Shown one piece after another: positions 1 through 8,665 of a stretch of 64,000 bases of DNA (positions within the stretch are counted from its first letter, which is position 1; each line of letters starts with the position of its first letter). Source of the stretch: REEB95 sp035934235 (GTDB taxonomy: Bacteria > Pseudomonadota > Alphaproteobacteria > ATCC43930 > CGMCC-115725). A program made the translations under genes and the position numbers. Location of the stretch: assembly GCA_035934235.1 (NCBI GenBank), contig DASYYB010000039.1:1-64000 (forward strand). The letters are read 5' to 3'. The notes under the pieces were generated by a model. It did not search any database, was not told the DNA's origin, and saw only the letters and a program-made list of their open reading frames with translations.

Positions 1-507
1 CAGGACCTGACCTATGCCGGCAAGCGGGCGATGGTGGTCTATCGGCTTCCCCTCAACGAAGTCGTCTTCGACTTCTACGACCGACTCAAATCGGTGTCGC
101 GCGGCTATGCCAGCTTCGATTACCAGATGGACGGGTATGAGGCCGGCGACCTGGTGCTGATGAACATCCTCGTCAACAGCGAGCCGGTCGACGCGCTGGC
201 CACTATCGTGCATCGCAGCCAGGCCGAGCGCCGCGGCCGCGCCATGTGCGAGCGGCTGAAGGAATTGATTCCGCGCCAGCTGTTCCTGATTGCCATCCAG
301 GCGGCGATCGGCGGCCGCGTCATCGCGCGCGAAACGGTCAAGGCGCTTAGGAAAGACGTGCTGGCCAAGTGCTATGGCGGCGACGTGTCGCGCAAGCGCA
401 AGCTTTTGGAGAAGCAGAAGGAAGGCCGCAAGCGGATGCGCCAGTTCGGCAAGGTCGACATCCCGCAATCGGCCTTCATCGCCGCGCTCAAGATGGGCGA
501 CGAATAG
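1..507 (+). CDS. lepA: Elongation factor 4 (LepA), C-terminal part
   Basis: This is the 3' end of lepA; the gene starts before the window and is open from base 1. LepA is a ribosome-associated translational GTPase that back-translocates stalled ribosomes. The visible part holds the end of the EF-G-like domain and the LepA-specific C-terminal domain. The signature 'LRKDVLAKCYGGD' followed by 'SRKRKLLEKQKEG' is diagnostic. The G domain is outside the window. The stop is TAG at 505-507. No terminator with a T-run follows; only a short GC hairpin (about 624-640) is seen before the next gene. Confidence 0.97.
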   Translation, partial: QDLTYAGKRAMVVYRLPLNEVVFDFYDRLKSVSRGYASFDYQMDGYEAGDLVLMNILVNSEPVDALATIVHRSQAERRGRAMCERLKELIPRQLFLIAIQAAIGGRVIARETVKALRKDVLAKCYGGDVSRKRKLLEKQKEGRKRMRQFGKVDIPQSAFIAALKMGDE

Positions 508-667
508 CGCCACGGTTGGCGCCGGTTTGGTTAACAGCGGGTAAGGAAAGCGCGGCAGATGTGCTGCGGCGGCAAGGTTACCGCGTAAATACCGTATTCA
601 CGTCTCAATGTTATGAAAATAGCGCGGGTTTCGCGCCCGCCGACCACTCCGCCGGAACCTTGCTGCC

Positions 668-916
668 ATGCTGCGTCATTCGGAATTACGTGAAGCCGCC
701 CTGCTGATGATCCGCCGGCACGGCACCGGCGCGACGATCAAGGCCGGCTTCCGCGCCGCTTCGCTGATGGAGACCGGCGACGCCGGCGCGGCCGCGATCT
801 GGGTCGACATCATCTCCGAAATCAACCGCATCCGCGCCGAGCTGCGCGACCTCTATTCCGGCCTGCCGCTCGATCTGCCGGTCGCCGAACCCGAGGTTGA
901 CAGCCGCGTCGCCTGA
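668..916 (+). CDS. Small conserved hypothetical protein (82 aa)
   Basis: This 82-residue soluble, mostly helical protein has the pattern 'HG..A...A..RA..L.E.GD..GA..W..I...I..', seen in short alphaproteobacterial proteins of the DUF6961 type (length and pattern only; the assignment is tentative). There is no signal peptide and no membrane segment. The ATG at 668 is the first in frame, about 160 bases after lepA. The gene precedes the tRNA-Ser gene and may be co-expressed with lepA. Function unknown. Confidence 0.6.
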   Translation: MLRHSELREAALLMIRRHGTGATIKAGFRAASLMETGDAGAAAIWVDIISEINRIRAELRDLYSGLPLDLPVAEPEVDSRVA

Positions 917-978
917 TCGCGGCCGCCGCCCGGCGGTTGCGTCCGTTTCTCCGCTTCATTAGGCTTCGCGCGCTCTTG

Positions 979-1068
979 GGAGGGGTGGCCGAGTGGTTTA
1001 AGGCGCACGCTTGGAAAGCGTGTTTACGGGAAACCGTAACGTGGGTTCGAATCCCACTCCCTCCGCCA
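979..1068 (+). tRNA. tRNA-Ser (anticodon GGA)
   Basis: A complete class II tRNA. The 7-bp acceptor stem (GGAGGGG with TCCCTCC, one G-U pair) is followed by discriminator G and an encoded CCA. The anticodon loop TTGGAAA gives anticodon GGA, which reads UCC and UCU. There is a long variable arm, and the T-arm is GTGGGTTCGAATCCCAC. The length of 90 nt fits tRNA-Ser. Confidence 0.97.
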
Positions 1069-1234
1069 GATCGCGATGCCGTGTCGTGTGCCGACGCCGC
1101 GTGACGTGCCACGAATTGATCACCACCGACGCCTTAGTCCGTCCGTAAATCAGGTGCATGCTTGCACTTGATTCGGAACGGCGCGTCCTGCGGCAGCTGG
1201 TTGACCGCAGCAAGCATGTGGAAGGTCGCGCGGC

Positions 1235-2365
1235 GTGACGGCAGAAATTTCCGAGCAGGACCGGCTCGCAGATCTGGTGGATGCACATCTCGTCGGGCGG
1301 TTGCGCGCGGCGCTTGTCGCGCTGGCCGAGCCATGGGTCGTGCTCGCCGGCCGCCGTGCGTCCGGTGCCGACGGCCCGCCTTGGGTTCGTTACATCGTCC
1401 TGCACCCGGACAAAGGCATCGCGCTGGTCGATACGGATGACCCCGCGCCGGCGATCGCGCCGCTCGATGATTTCCTTTGGCACACCGGTTTCGCTGCGCT
1501 ACAGGGCGACGCGCTGTGCATCGTCGCGGTGACGATAACGGCGGACACGCTCGGCACCGTTGCCGACCAGATCGCGGACGCCTTCGGCGGATCGCCGTGC
1601 GGCCTCGCCAATCCGAACTGGTGCGAAGCCGTCGTCGATCTGTTGCTGGCAACGCCCGATCTGATGTTGACGCGGTTGCGGCGGCCCGCGCCGGCGGCCG
1701 CCGTTGCGCCGTCCATCGCTTGGAACGGCGACGCTGTTCACGAATCGCACGCTGAATCGCCGGCCACGATAGCGCTGTCGGCGCCGGCGCGCGAGCGTTG
1801 GCCCGCGACGTCGGAATTACCGCCGCCGCAACCGAACTGGCACAGCTGGCCGGTATCGCCCGTCGCCGCGGCCATGGCGCTGCTGGCGCTCGGTACCGTC
1901 GCGTTGGTCGCACATCAAGCGTCGCCGCCCGCCAACGAGATCGCACATGCGCGACCGGCCGCTGTCGTCGCATCGGCAGCATCGCCGACGCCACCGGCGC
2001 CACCCGCGCCACCCGCCGCAACCGCGCCGTCGCCGGGTGCGCCGGCCGCGCTTCCGCCACCCGCCGCGTCGGCGAGCGCGCCGTCGGTCGATGTCGCGTC
2101 CGCGAGTGCTCCGCCGATCCGGGCTGCGGCGGTCGTCCCGCCGAAAAAGGTGACGCCGCACGCCACGACCGAACACACGGTCCGTCGTCCCGTCACACCG
2201 CCGGTGCCAGCGGCGCCGTCGCGGCAAGTCGCCTCGGCGAATACGACGCGGGCGGTCTGCGCCGACGTCTTGCATCCCGATTTGCCAGGCGGCTGGCAAT
2301 ATCGTGGGCCACCGGTTCCGGGATGTTTGCCGATCCGCTTCTTCGGCTTGATCGGTATGCGCTGA
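1235..2365 (+). CDS. Hypothetical protein with one membrane segment and a Pro/Ala-rich linker
   Basis: A 376-residue protein of unknown function. Residues 1-150 form a folded domain whose 'YIVLHPDKGIALVD' stretch vaguely recalls NERD-type domains (weak). One hydrophobic helix follows at about 208-226 (PVAAAMALLALGTVALVA). After it comes a low-complexity Ala/Pro/Ser-rich stretch of about 110 residues, and then a short conserved-looking tail with two cysteines (C-ADVLHPDLPGGW and GCLPIRF). The layout suggests an inner-membrane protein with a flexible periplasmic linker. The start is GTG 1235. A strong inverted repeat lies 27 bases after the stop. Confidence 0.65.
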   Translation: MTAEISEQDRLADLVDAHLVGRLRAALVALAEPWVVLAGRRASGADGPPWVRYIVLHPDKGIALVDTDDPAPAIAPLDDFLWHTGFAALQGDALCIVAVTITADTLGTVADQIADAFGGSPCGLANPNWCEAVVDLLLATPDLMLTRLRRPAPAAAVAPSIAWNGDAVHESHAESPATIALSAPARERWPATSELPPPQPNWHSWPVSPVAAAMALLALGTVALVAHQASPPANEIAHARPAAVVASAASPTPPAPPAPPAATAPSPGAPAALPPPAASASAPSVDVASASAPPIRAAAVVPPKKVTPHATTEHTVRRPVTPPVPAAPSRQVASANTTRAVCADVLHPDLPGGWQYRGPPVPGCLPIRFFGLIGMR

Positions 2366-2392
2366 GCGCGCTGCGTCCGGAGATCAAAATTC

Positions 2393-2428
2393 AACGGCCG
2401 AGGGCGCCAGCGGCAACCCTCGGCCGTT
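2393..2428. terminator. Intrinsic terminator-like inverted repeat
   Basis: A perfect 12-bp inverted repeat (AACGGCCGAGGG / CCCTCGGCCGTT) with a 12-base loop sits between the convergent genes ending at 2365 (+) and 2477 (-). The flanking AA/TT makes it usable in both directions. There is no long T-run. Confidence 0.7.
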
Positions 2429-2476
2429 ATGCGTTATGCGACGTGTTTTAAGAGTCGGTGACGCCGGATTTCGGAC

Positions 2477-2713
2477 TTACTGGTTGCCCGACGAACCCGA
2501 ATCGCTGGATCCGCTGGATCCGGAGTCACTCTGGCCCGTTGTCTGCGATCCACTCTGCTCCTGCATCGGCTGCGCCGTGGGCGAGCCATAGCCTTGCGCG
2601 ACCTTGGTGCCGTCGTTCACTTGCGCCGAGCTGTCGCTGCATCCCCAAGCCGCCATCGGCGCGTACGCCGCGATGGCCGCTGCGATCGCGAGAAGACCAA
2701 GCTTCTTGGCCAT
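2477..2713 (-). CDS. Small exported Ser/Gly/Gln-rich protein
   Basis: A 78-residue protein with a clear signal sequence (MAKKLGLLAIAAAIAAYAPMAAWG) followed by Cys25. The AAWGC site is a poor lipobox, so lipoprotein status is uncertain. The mature part is low complexity, ending in repeated SDSGSSG units. On the minus strand a GAAAC-N16-CGTT sequence (2826-2802) lies about 90 bases upstream, one mismatch from the EcfG stress promoter. Function unknown; probably a periplasmic or surface stress protein. Confidence 0.6.
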   Translation of the reverse strand: MAKKLGLLAIAAAIAAYAPMAAWGCSDSSAQVNDGTKVAQGYGSPTAQPMQEQSGSQTTGQSDSGSSGSSDSGSSGNQ

Positions 2714-2988
2714 GTGAGATACCCCTTGTGTGATGTGCGGACGACCGACAGTGGCTGTGCCGCTCCGAGTGCAAGGTTAGCGATCTTGTCGGCGGATCAA
2801 AAACGAAAACCCCGCACGGCTGTTTCAAAACCACGTGACTGCGCGCGGGCGAGCCGTGACAAATCGGTGAACGATGACGCCTGTGCCGACAGAGAGCGTC
2901 GGTAGGTCGCAGCTAACAATTGCTGGAGACTGTCTGAACGCCGGCGTCGCGCGCGACGGCGCGAAAGCGGAACGCAGCCGTTGCCGAT

Positions 2989-3816
2989 CTATGACGGCAG
3001 TCGGCCGCCGATACGGGTCGTGATCTCGGCGGCGGTTCGCTTGACCATCGGACCGAGCTCGCCGATGCGTTCCTCCGTCATGCGCACGACTGGTCCTGAA
3101 ACCGAAATCGCGCCGACGGCTTCGGCGTGTTCGTTATAGACCGCGGCGCCGACGCAACGCAGGCCTTCGGCGCGCTCTTCGTTATCGATCGACCAGCCGC
3201 GCTTGCGCACCCGCGCCAGATCGGCCAGCAACCCCTGCGGGTCGATGATCGTATGCGTGGTGAATTTCGGCATGCCGGTCCGGAGCAGCCGCTCGGTCGC
3301 GGCCTCGTCGGGAAGGGCCGCCATGATGGCCTTGCCGATGCTCGACGCATGCAGCGGGCTGCGCGAGCCCGGTCGATGGAACGCGCGCACCGATTGGTGG
3401 CTTTCGGCTTGCGAGATGAAGACGACGTAGCCGTCGTCTTCGATGCCCATGTTCACGGTTTCGCCGCTCGCTTCCATCAGCGTGCGCATGGCGCTGCGCC
3501 CGGCGTCGGCCAGCTTGCGGTTGCGCAGGAATGCGTTGCCGATGCGGAAAGCCTGAACGCCGATCAGGTAGACGCCGTGCGCCTCGTCGCAATGGATGAA
3601 GCCGCCGGCTTTGAGCGTGGTAAGAATGCGATGCGCGGTCGACGGCGCGATGCCGGCGCGCTGTGCCAGGCTGGTCAGCGACAGACCGTCGGCCTCGGCG
3701 ATAATCGCCAGCAGCTTCAGTCCGCGTTCCAGCGCCTGGACCGAGCCGCCAAGATGCGGCGCGAGCGACTGCAGGTCGGTCGGTGCCGTCTTGGTCGCCT
3801 GCTGTCGTCCCGCCAT
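2989..3816 (-). CDS. IclR-family transcriptional regulator
   Basis: A 275-residue IclR-family repressor/activator. The winged HTH is at about 24-85 (GLSLTSLAQRAGIAPSTAHRILTTL), and the IclR effector-binding domain at about 95-270, with 'HASSIGKAIMAALP' and 'AVGAISVSGP'. The start is ATG 3816, with AGGA upstream; an ATG at 3870 is in frame but lacks a comparable ribosome site. The gene diverges from the SHMT/aminotransferase cluster and almost certainly controls it. A known precedent is BhcR, an IclR protein controlling glyoxylate assimilation in Paracoccus. An effector such as glyoxylate or hydroxypyruvate is inference. Confidence 0.92.
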   Translation of the reverse strand: MAGRQQATKTAPTDLQSLAPHLGGSVQALERGLKLLAIIAEADGLSLTSLAQRAGIAPSTAHRILTTLKAGGFIHCDEAHGVYLIGVQAFRIGNAFLRNRKLADAGRSAMRTLMEASGETVNMGIEDDGYVVFISQAESHQSVRAFHRPGSRSPLHASSIGKAIMAALPDEAATERLLRTGMPKFTTHTIIDPQGLLADLARVRKRGWSIDNEERAEGLRCVGAAVYNEHAEAVGAISVSGPVVRMTEERIGELGPMVKRTAAEITTRIGGRLPS

Positions 3817-3930
3817 TACCCGATTCCTGCGGCCGGTTGCCGCATTGTCTGTGACGGAATCATGTCTCATTATCGCTGGATATAGCCGTTTTCGCAAGGG
3901 TAAGAGCCAAAAATAAAATATCACAGGAAA

Positions 3931-3945
3931 TGGAAAACATTTCCA
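3931..3945. promoter_or_regulatory. IclR-type operator palindrome
   Basis: TGGAAAACATTTCCA lies inside the longer palindrome ATGGAAA-ACA-TTTCCAT, in the divergent iclR/glyA intergenic region. It differs by one base from the E. coli IclR consensus TGGAAATNATTTCCA. It sits just upstream of a possible -35 (TTGTGG at 3946-3951) for glyA and 62 bases before the glyA start, as expected for a regulator acting on both promoters. Confidence 0.7.
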
Positions 3946-4006
3946 TTGTGGTCCGATTAACGGCAATGTTATCCGGTATATCAGGGTTTGATTGAAGGAT
4001 GGGGTG

Positions 4007-5311
4007 ATGGCGCGTACGGCGGAAAATCTGGCGAGTCGCGACTGGGGTGCGTTCTTCTCGGCCGGCCTCGGCGAGGCCGATCCGGACGTCGCCGGCGCGG
4101 TCGGCCGCGAAGTCGCGCGCCAGCGTTTCGAGATCGAGCTGATCGCATCCGAGAACATCGTTAGCCGCGCGGTACTCGAAGCGGCGGGCTCGCCGCTCAC
4201 CAATAAGTACGCCGAAGGCTATCCCGGCCGGCGCTATTACGGCGGCTGCCAATATGTCGACGAGGCCGAGACGCTCGCGATCGAGCGCGCCAAGCGACTC
4301 TTCGATTGCCGGTTTGTCAACGTCCAGCCGAGCTCGGGCAGCCAGGCCAACCAAGCCGTGCTGCTGGCGCTCGCCAAGCCGGGCGATACCATTCTCGGTT
4401 TGTCGCTTGCCGCCGGCGGTCATCTGACGCACGGCGCGCCGCCCAATCTGTCCGGTAAGTGGTTCCATGCGGTGCATTACGGCGTCCGCCGCGACGACCA
4501 TCGCATTGACATGGACGAGGTTGCGCGGCTCGCGCGCGAGCACAAGCCGAAGATCATCATCACCGGCGGTTCGGCTTATCCGCGGACCATCGATTTCGCC
4601 GCGTTCCGCGCGGTGGCCGACGAAGTCGGCGCCTTCCTCATGGTCGACATGGCGCATTTCGCCGGCTTGGTCGCTGGTGGCGCGCATCCGAACCCGTTGG
4701 CGCACGCCCATGTTGTCACCACGACGACGCACAAGACGCTGCGCGGCCCGCGCGGCGGGATGGTGCTGACCAACGACGAAGCGATCGCCAAGAAAATCGA
4801 TTCGGCGGTGTTCCCGGGCCTGCAAGGCGGTCCGTTGATGCACATCGTCGCCGCCAAGGCGGTGGCCTTCGGCGAAGCGCTGCGGCCGGCCTTCAAGGAT
4901 TACGCTCGCTCAGTCATCGAGAATTGCCGCGCAATGGGTGAAGTGTTGCGCAGCGCCGGTTACGATCTGGTCTCCGGCGGCACCGACACGCATTTGATTC
5001 TCGTCGATCTGCGACCGAAGAAGCTCACCGGCAACGTCGCCGAAAAGAGTCTCGGCCGCGCGCACATCACCTGCAACAAGAACGGCGTGCCGTTCGATCC
5101 GGAGAAACCGATGGTGACATCGGGCATCCGGCTCGGCGCCGCTGCGGGCACGACCCGCGGCTTCGGCGTCGCCGAATTCCGGGACGTCGGCCGCATGATC
5201 GCCGAAGTGCTCGATGGCCTCGCCGCCAACGGCGAAGCCGGTAACGCGGCGCTCGAAGCGCGCGTCAAGGAGCAGGCGATCAAGCTGTGCGAGCGGTTCC
5301 CGATTTACTGA
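4007..5311 (+). CDS. glyA: Serine hydroxymethyltransferase
   Basis: This PLP enzyme interconverts glycine plus 5,10-methylene-THF and serine plus THF. At 434 residues it is typical of SHMT. It shows 'ELIASENIVSRAVLEA', 'NKYAEGYPGRRYYGG', the PLP lysine in 'VTTTTHKTLRGPRGG', and 'TSGIRLGAAAGTTRGFG'. The chosen start is ATG 4007 with AAGGA 7 bases upstream; a TTG at 3992 would add five residues. It is the first gene of a serine-cycle-like operon behind an IclR regulator, so it is probably a dedicated second SHMT for glycine/glyoxylate assimilation rather than the housekeeping copy. That role is inferred. Confidence 0.95.
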   Translation: MARTAENLASRDWGAFFSAGLGEADPDVAGAVGREVARQRFEIELIASENIVSRAVLEAAGSPLTNKYAEGYPGRRYYGGCQYVDEAETLAIERAKRLFDCRFVNVQPSSGSQANQAVLLALAKPGDTILGLSLAAGGHLTHGAPPNLSGKWFHAVHYGVRRDDHRIDMDEVARLAREHKPKIIITGGSAYPRTIDFAAFRAVADEVGAFLMVDMAHFAGLVAGGAHPNPLAHAHVVTTTTHKTLRGPRGGMVLTNDEAIAKKIDSAVFPGLQGGPLMHIVAAKAVAFGEALRPAFKDYARSVIENCRAMGEVLRSAGYDLVSGGTDTHLILVDLRPKKLTGNVAEKSLGRAHITCNKNGVPFDPEKPMVTSGIRLGAAAGTTRGFGVAEFRDVGRMIAEVLDGLAANGEAGNAALEARVKEQAIKLCERFPIY

Positions 5312-5372
5312 TCCAGCGAGACGGACGTTTTCTGCCGGCGATGGCCGCGCGAGGCAATTCAGGGAGGATGTA

Positions 5373-6566
5373 ATGTCAGGTTTCCATGGTCTTTTCATTC
5401 CCGGTCCGACGAACCTGCCGTTCCGTGTCCGGCAGGCGATGGATGTGCCGCTCGAGGATCATCGGGCGCCTGACTTCCCGGCGTTCACGCTGCCGCTGTT
5501 CCAGGACCTGAAGAAGGTCTTCAAGACCGAAAAGGGCCAGGTCTTCGTGTTCCCGAGCTCGGGCACCGGTGGCTGGGAATCGGCGATTGCCAACACGCTG
5601 TCGCCGGGCGATGGCGTGCTGGTCTCGGTCTTCGGACAGTTTTCCCATCTTTGGGCCGATATGTGCCGGCGGTTCGGCTTGGCGGTCGATGTCATCGACA
5701 CCGAATGGGGCGAGGGCGCGCCGGCCGAGGAATATCAGCGCCGGCTCGAGGCGGACAAGGCGCACAAGATCAAGGCCGTTTTGGTCTGCCATAACGAGAC
5801 CGCGACCGGCGTCACCAGCGACGTCGCCGCAGTCCGCAAGGCGCTCGACGCGGCCAAGCATCCGGCGCTGCTCTTCGTCGACGGCGTGAGCTCGATCGCC
5901 AGCATCGACTTCCGCATGGACGAGTGGGGCGCCGACGTCGTCGTGTCGGGTTCGCAGAAGGGCTTCATGTTGCCGCCCGGCCTCGCCATCGTCGGCGTCA
6001 GCCAGAAGGCGCTCGAGGCGCACAAAAAGGCGCAGCTGCCGCGCTGCTTCTTCGACTATTCCGACATGATCAAGACCAACAAGGACGGCTATTTTCCGTA
6101 CACGCCGGCCACCACCTTGCTGCACGGCTTGCGCGCGTCGCTCGACATGCTGTTCGCCGAGGGCATCGAGAACGTCTTCAAGCGCCACCATCGGCTGGCC
6201 GAAGCGGTTCGCCGCGGCGTCGCCGGCTGGGGCCTGACGCTCTGCGCCAAGGACCCGAAATGGTACTCGGACACGGTGTCGGCAGTGTGCGTGCCGAAGA
6301 ACTTCAACAGCGACGACGTCATCAAGACGGCGTATCACCGGTATCAAGTGTCGCTCGGCACCGGCCTGTCGAAGGTTGCCGGCCGCGTCTTCCGCATCGG
6401 CCATCTCGGCCACGTCAACGAGATCATGGTGTTGCAGGGGCTCGCCGGCGCCGAGATGGCGTTGCGCGATGTCGGGGTTCCGATCGAAGCGGGCTCGGGC
6501 GTTGCCGCGGCGGAGGAACATATCCGGGCGACGGCGCCGAAGCTCAAACTGGGCAAAGTCGCCTGA
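5373..6566 (+). CDS. sgaA: Serine-glyoxylate aminotransferase (class V)
   Basis: A 397-residue fold-type I PLP aminotransferase that moves the amino group of serine to glyoxylate, giving hydroxypyruvate and glycine. The N-terminal 'GLFIPGPTNLP' and 'EDHRAPDFP', the 'SSGTGGWESA' phosphate-binding loop, and the PLP lysine in 'VSGSQKGFMLPPG' match SGAT. An AGGGAGG ribosome site precedes ATG 5373. Related class V enzymes such as BhcA use aspartate as donor, so the donor is not settled by sequence. Placement between SHMT and hydroxypyruvate reductase supports serine. Confidence 0.9.
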   Translation: MSGFHGLFIPGPTNLPFRVRQAMDVPLEDHRAPDFPAFTLPLFQDLKKVFKTEKGQVFVFPSSGTGGWESAIANTLSPGDGVLVSVFGQFSHLWADMCRRFGLAVDVIDTEWGEGAPAEEYQRRLEADKAHKIKAVLVCHNETATGVTSDVAAVRKALDAAKHPALLFVDGVSSIASIDFRMDEWGADVVVSGSQKGFMLPPGLAIVGVSQKALEAHKKAQLPRCFFDYSDMIKTNKDGYFPYTPATTLLHGLRASLDMLFAEGIENVFKRHHRLAEAVRRGVAGWGLTLCAKDPKWYSDTVSAVCVPKNFNSDDVIKTAYHRYQVSLGTGLSKVAGRVFRIGHLGHVNEIMVLQGLAGAEMALRDVGVPIEAGSGVAAAEEHIRATAPKLKLGKVA

Positions 6567-6589
6567 GATCCAACGCCGGAGGGGCGGCA

Positions 6590-7621
6590 ATGCGGATCTG
6601 CATTTATGGCGCGGGCGCTATCGGCGGCTATCTCGCCGCCGGCCTGAGCACGGTCGACGGTGTCGAGCTATCGCTCGTCGCGCGCGGCCCGCATTTGGCG
6701 AAGATTCAGCAGTCGGGATTGAAGCTGCTGATCAACGGCGAAGAGCGGGTCAGTCACCCGATCGCTACCAACGATCCCGCGACACTCGGGCCGCAGGATT
6801 ACGTCATCATCGGCCTTAAGGCGCATCAGGCTTGGGAGACGGCCGAACAGACGCGCGTGCTGTTCGACAAAAACACCGCCGTTCTGACCTGCCAGAACGG
6901 CGTGCCGTGGTGGTACGGCTATGGTCTCCCGGGCTTCGAAAATATGCGGCTACAAAGCGTCGACCCCGGCAATCGGCAGTGGAACGCCATCGGACCGGAG
7001 CGCGCGATCGGTTGCGTCGTCTATCCGGCGACCGACATCGTCAGCCCGGGCGTCGTGCGTCACACCTACGGCGACAAGTTCTCGCTCGGCGAGCCGGACG
7101 GCAGCAAATCGGAGCGCTGCCGCAAACTTTCGGAGGTTTTCGAAGCCGGCGGTTTCGACGCGCCGGTGCTCGACGACGTCCGCAGCGAGCTCTGGCTCAA
7201 GCTGTGGGGCAATCTGTGTTTCAACCCGATCAGCGCCTTGACCCGTGCGACGCTCGATATCGTGGCAACCCAGCCCGATTTGCGCGCGCTGTCGGTCAAG
7301 ATGATGTCCGAAGCGCAGGAAATCGCGACCCGGTTCGGCGCGTCGTTCCGCGTCGACATCGAAAAGCGGATCAACGGCGCGGCGCGCGTCGGCGCCCACC
7401 GCACCTCGATGCTGCAGGATCTCGAAGGCGGCCGGCCGCTTGAAATCGACGCCCTGCTCACCGCGGTGCAGGAGATGGGTCGCCTGGTCAATGTCCAGAC
7501 GCCTTATATCGACGTCGTGCTGGGGCTGGTGCAGCAGCTTGGCCGCTCGCTGGCGATTTACCCGGCCTTCCGGACGCCCGCCGCCGATGTTGCACAACCC
7601 CCCCTAATGGTCGGAACATAG
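6590..7621 (+). CDS. PanE/ApbA-family 2-oxoacid reductase
   Basis: A 343-residue NAD(P)-dependent reductase of the ketopantoate reductase family. The N-terminal Rossmann motif is GAGAIGG, 'LKAHQ' carries the family's catalytic lysine, and the ApbA C-terminal helical domain contains 'ELWLKLWGNLCFNPISAL'. It lies 23 bases after the aminotransferase and 4 bases before a hydroxypyruvate reductase gene, so it belongs to the operon. No pantothenate gene is near. A role in reducing a small 2-oxoacid such as hydroxypyruvate or oxaloacetate is inference; the substrate is unknown. Confidence 0.85.
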   Translation: MRICIYGAGAIGGYLAAGLSTVDGVELSLVARGPHLAKIQQSGLKLLINGEERVSHPIATNDPATLGPQDYVIIGLKAHQAWETAEQTRVLFDKNTAVLTCQNGVPWWYGYGLPGFENMRLQSVDPGNRQWNAIGPERAIGCVVYPATDIVSPGVVRHTYGDKFSLGEPDGSKSERCRKLSEVFEAGGFDAPVLDDVRSELWLKLWGNLCFNPISALTRATLDIVATQPDLRALSVKMMSEAQEIATRFGASFRVDIEKRINGAARVGAHRTSMLQDLEGGRPLEIDALLTAVQEMGRLVNVQTPYIDVVLGLVQQLGRSLAIYPAFRTPAADVAQPPLMVGT

Positions 7622-7625
7622 GGGG

Positions 7626-8612
7626 ATGTCGCCCGATACCGCTTCGAAGTCATCGCCCACCATCGTCTTCCTCGACCGTAATACGATGGGACCGGCCGTC
7701 CGCGTGAACCGTCCGCGTTTCGATCACGAATGGGTCGAATACGACGCCAGCACGCCGGAGCAGGTCGGCGAGAGGTTGGCCCGCGCCACGATCGCCGTCA
7801 CCAACAAGGCGCCGATCCGCGCGCACGATCTCGCCAAGCTGCCGAAGCTGAAGATGATCGCCATCGCGGCCACTGGCTACGACGTCGTTGACGTCGCCGC
7901 CTGCCGCGAGCGCGGCATCATCGTCTCCAACGTGCGCGGCTATGCGATCAACACGGTGGCCGAGCACGCCTTCGCGCTCATCCTGGCGCTGCGGCGCGGG
8001 ATCGTCGGCTTCCGGCAGGACGTCATCAACGGCGAGTGGCAGAAGGCGGGTCAGTTCTGCTTCTTCAACCACCCAATCCATGAGCTTGCGGGCAGCACGC
8101 TCGGCATCATGGGCGAAGGCATCATCGGCCAGTCGGTCGCCCGCCTCGGTCAGGCCTTCGGCATGAAGACTCTGTTCGCGGCGCACAAGGGCGTTCAGGG
8201 GCTGGGGCCGCTCTACACGCCCTTCGAAGAAGTGCTGGAGACGAGCGACGTCATCACCATGCATTGTCCGTTGATGCCGAGCACGCGCAACATGCTCGGC
8301 ATGGCGGAGTTCCGCAAAATGAAAAAGCGGCCGCTCCTGGTCAACACCGCGCGCGGCGGCTTGGTGGTCGAAGCCGACGTCGTCAAGGCGTTGGACGAAG
8401 GCCTGCTGTCCGGCATCGGGTTCGATTGCCTGACGTCGGAGCCGCCACGGCCGGATCACCCGTTCAACGCGATCCTCGGCCGGCCGAATGTCATCGTGAC
8501 GCCGCACGTCAGCTGGGCCAGTGACGAGGCGATGCAGGTGCTGTGGAACCAGGTCGTGGGCCATATCGAGAATTTCCACGCGGGCCAGCCGTCCAACGTC
8601 GTTGGGCTCTGA
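7626..8612 (+). CDS. hprA: D-2-hydroxyacid dehydrogenase, probably hydroxypyruvate/glycerate reductase
   Basis: A 328-residue NAD-dependent dehydrogenase. The cofactor motif is 'GIMGEGIIGQ'. The catalytic triad is Arg in 'NTARGGLV', Glu in 'TSEPP' and His in 'TPHVSWAS'. 'IAATGYDVVD' and 'RGYAINTVAEHAFALIL' match the hydroxypyruvate reductase (HprA) branch. In the serine cycle this enzyme reduces hydroxypyruvate to D-glycerate, the product of the aminotransferase two genes upstream. It starts 4 bases after the PanE-like gene. Confidence 0.88.
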   Translation: MSPDTASKSSPTIVFLDRNTMGPAVRVNRPRFDHEWVEYDASTPEQVGERLARATIAVTNKAPIRAHDLAKLPKLKMIAIAATGYDVVDVAACRERGIIVSNVRGYAINTVAEHAFALILALRRGIVGFRQDVINGEWQKAGQFCFFNHPIHELAGSTLGIMGEGIIGQSVARLGQAFGMKTLFAAHKGVQGLGPLYTPFEEVLETSDVITMHCPLMPSTRNMLGMAEFRKMKKRPLLVNTARGGLVVEADVVKALDEGLLSGIGFDCLTSEPPRPDHPFNAILGRPNVIVTPHVSWASDEAMQVLWNQVVGHIENFHAGQPSNVVGL

Positions 8613-8665
8613 ACGGCCGATGAAGGAGCGCTGAGAGCCGAAGACGACGCCGGGAAGGAGCACGC

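Noticed and set aside
624..640. Terminator after lepA
   Set aside because: The hairpin has only five pairs and no T-run, and it lies 117 bases after the stop.
822..1483. Minus-strand ORFs containing 'GGSGIRTHVTVSRKHAFQACALNHSATPP' and 'EGVGFEPTLRFPVNTLSKRAP'
   Set aside because: These are translations of the strand opposite tRNA-Ser, a well-known false protein in databases.
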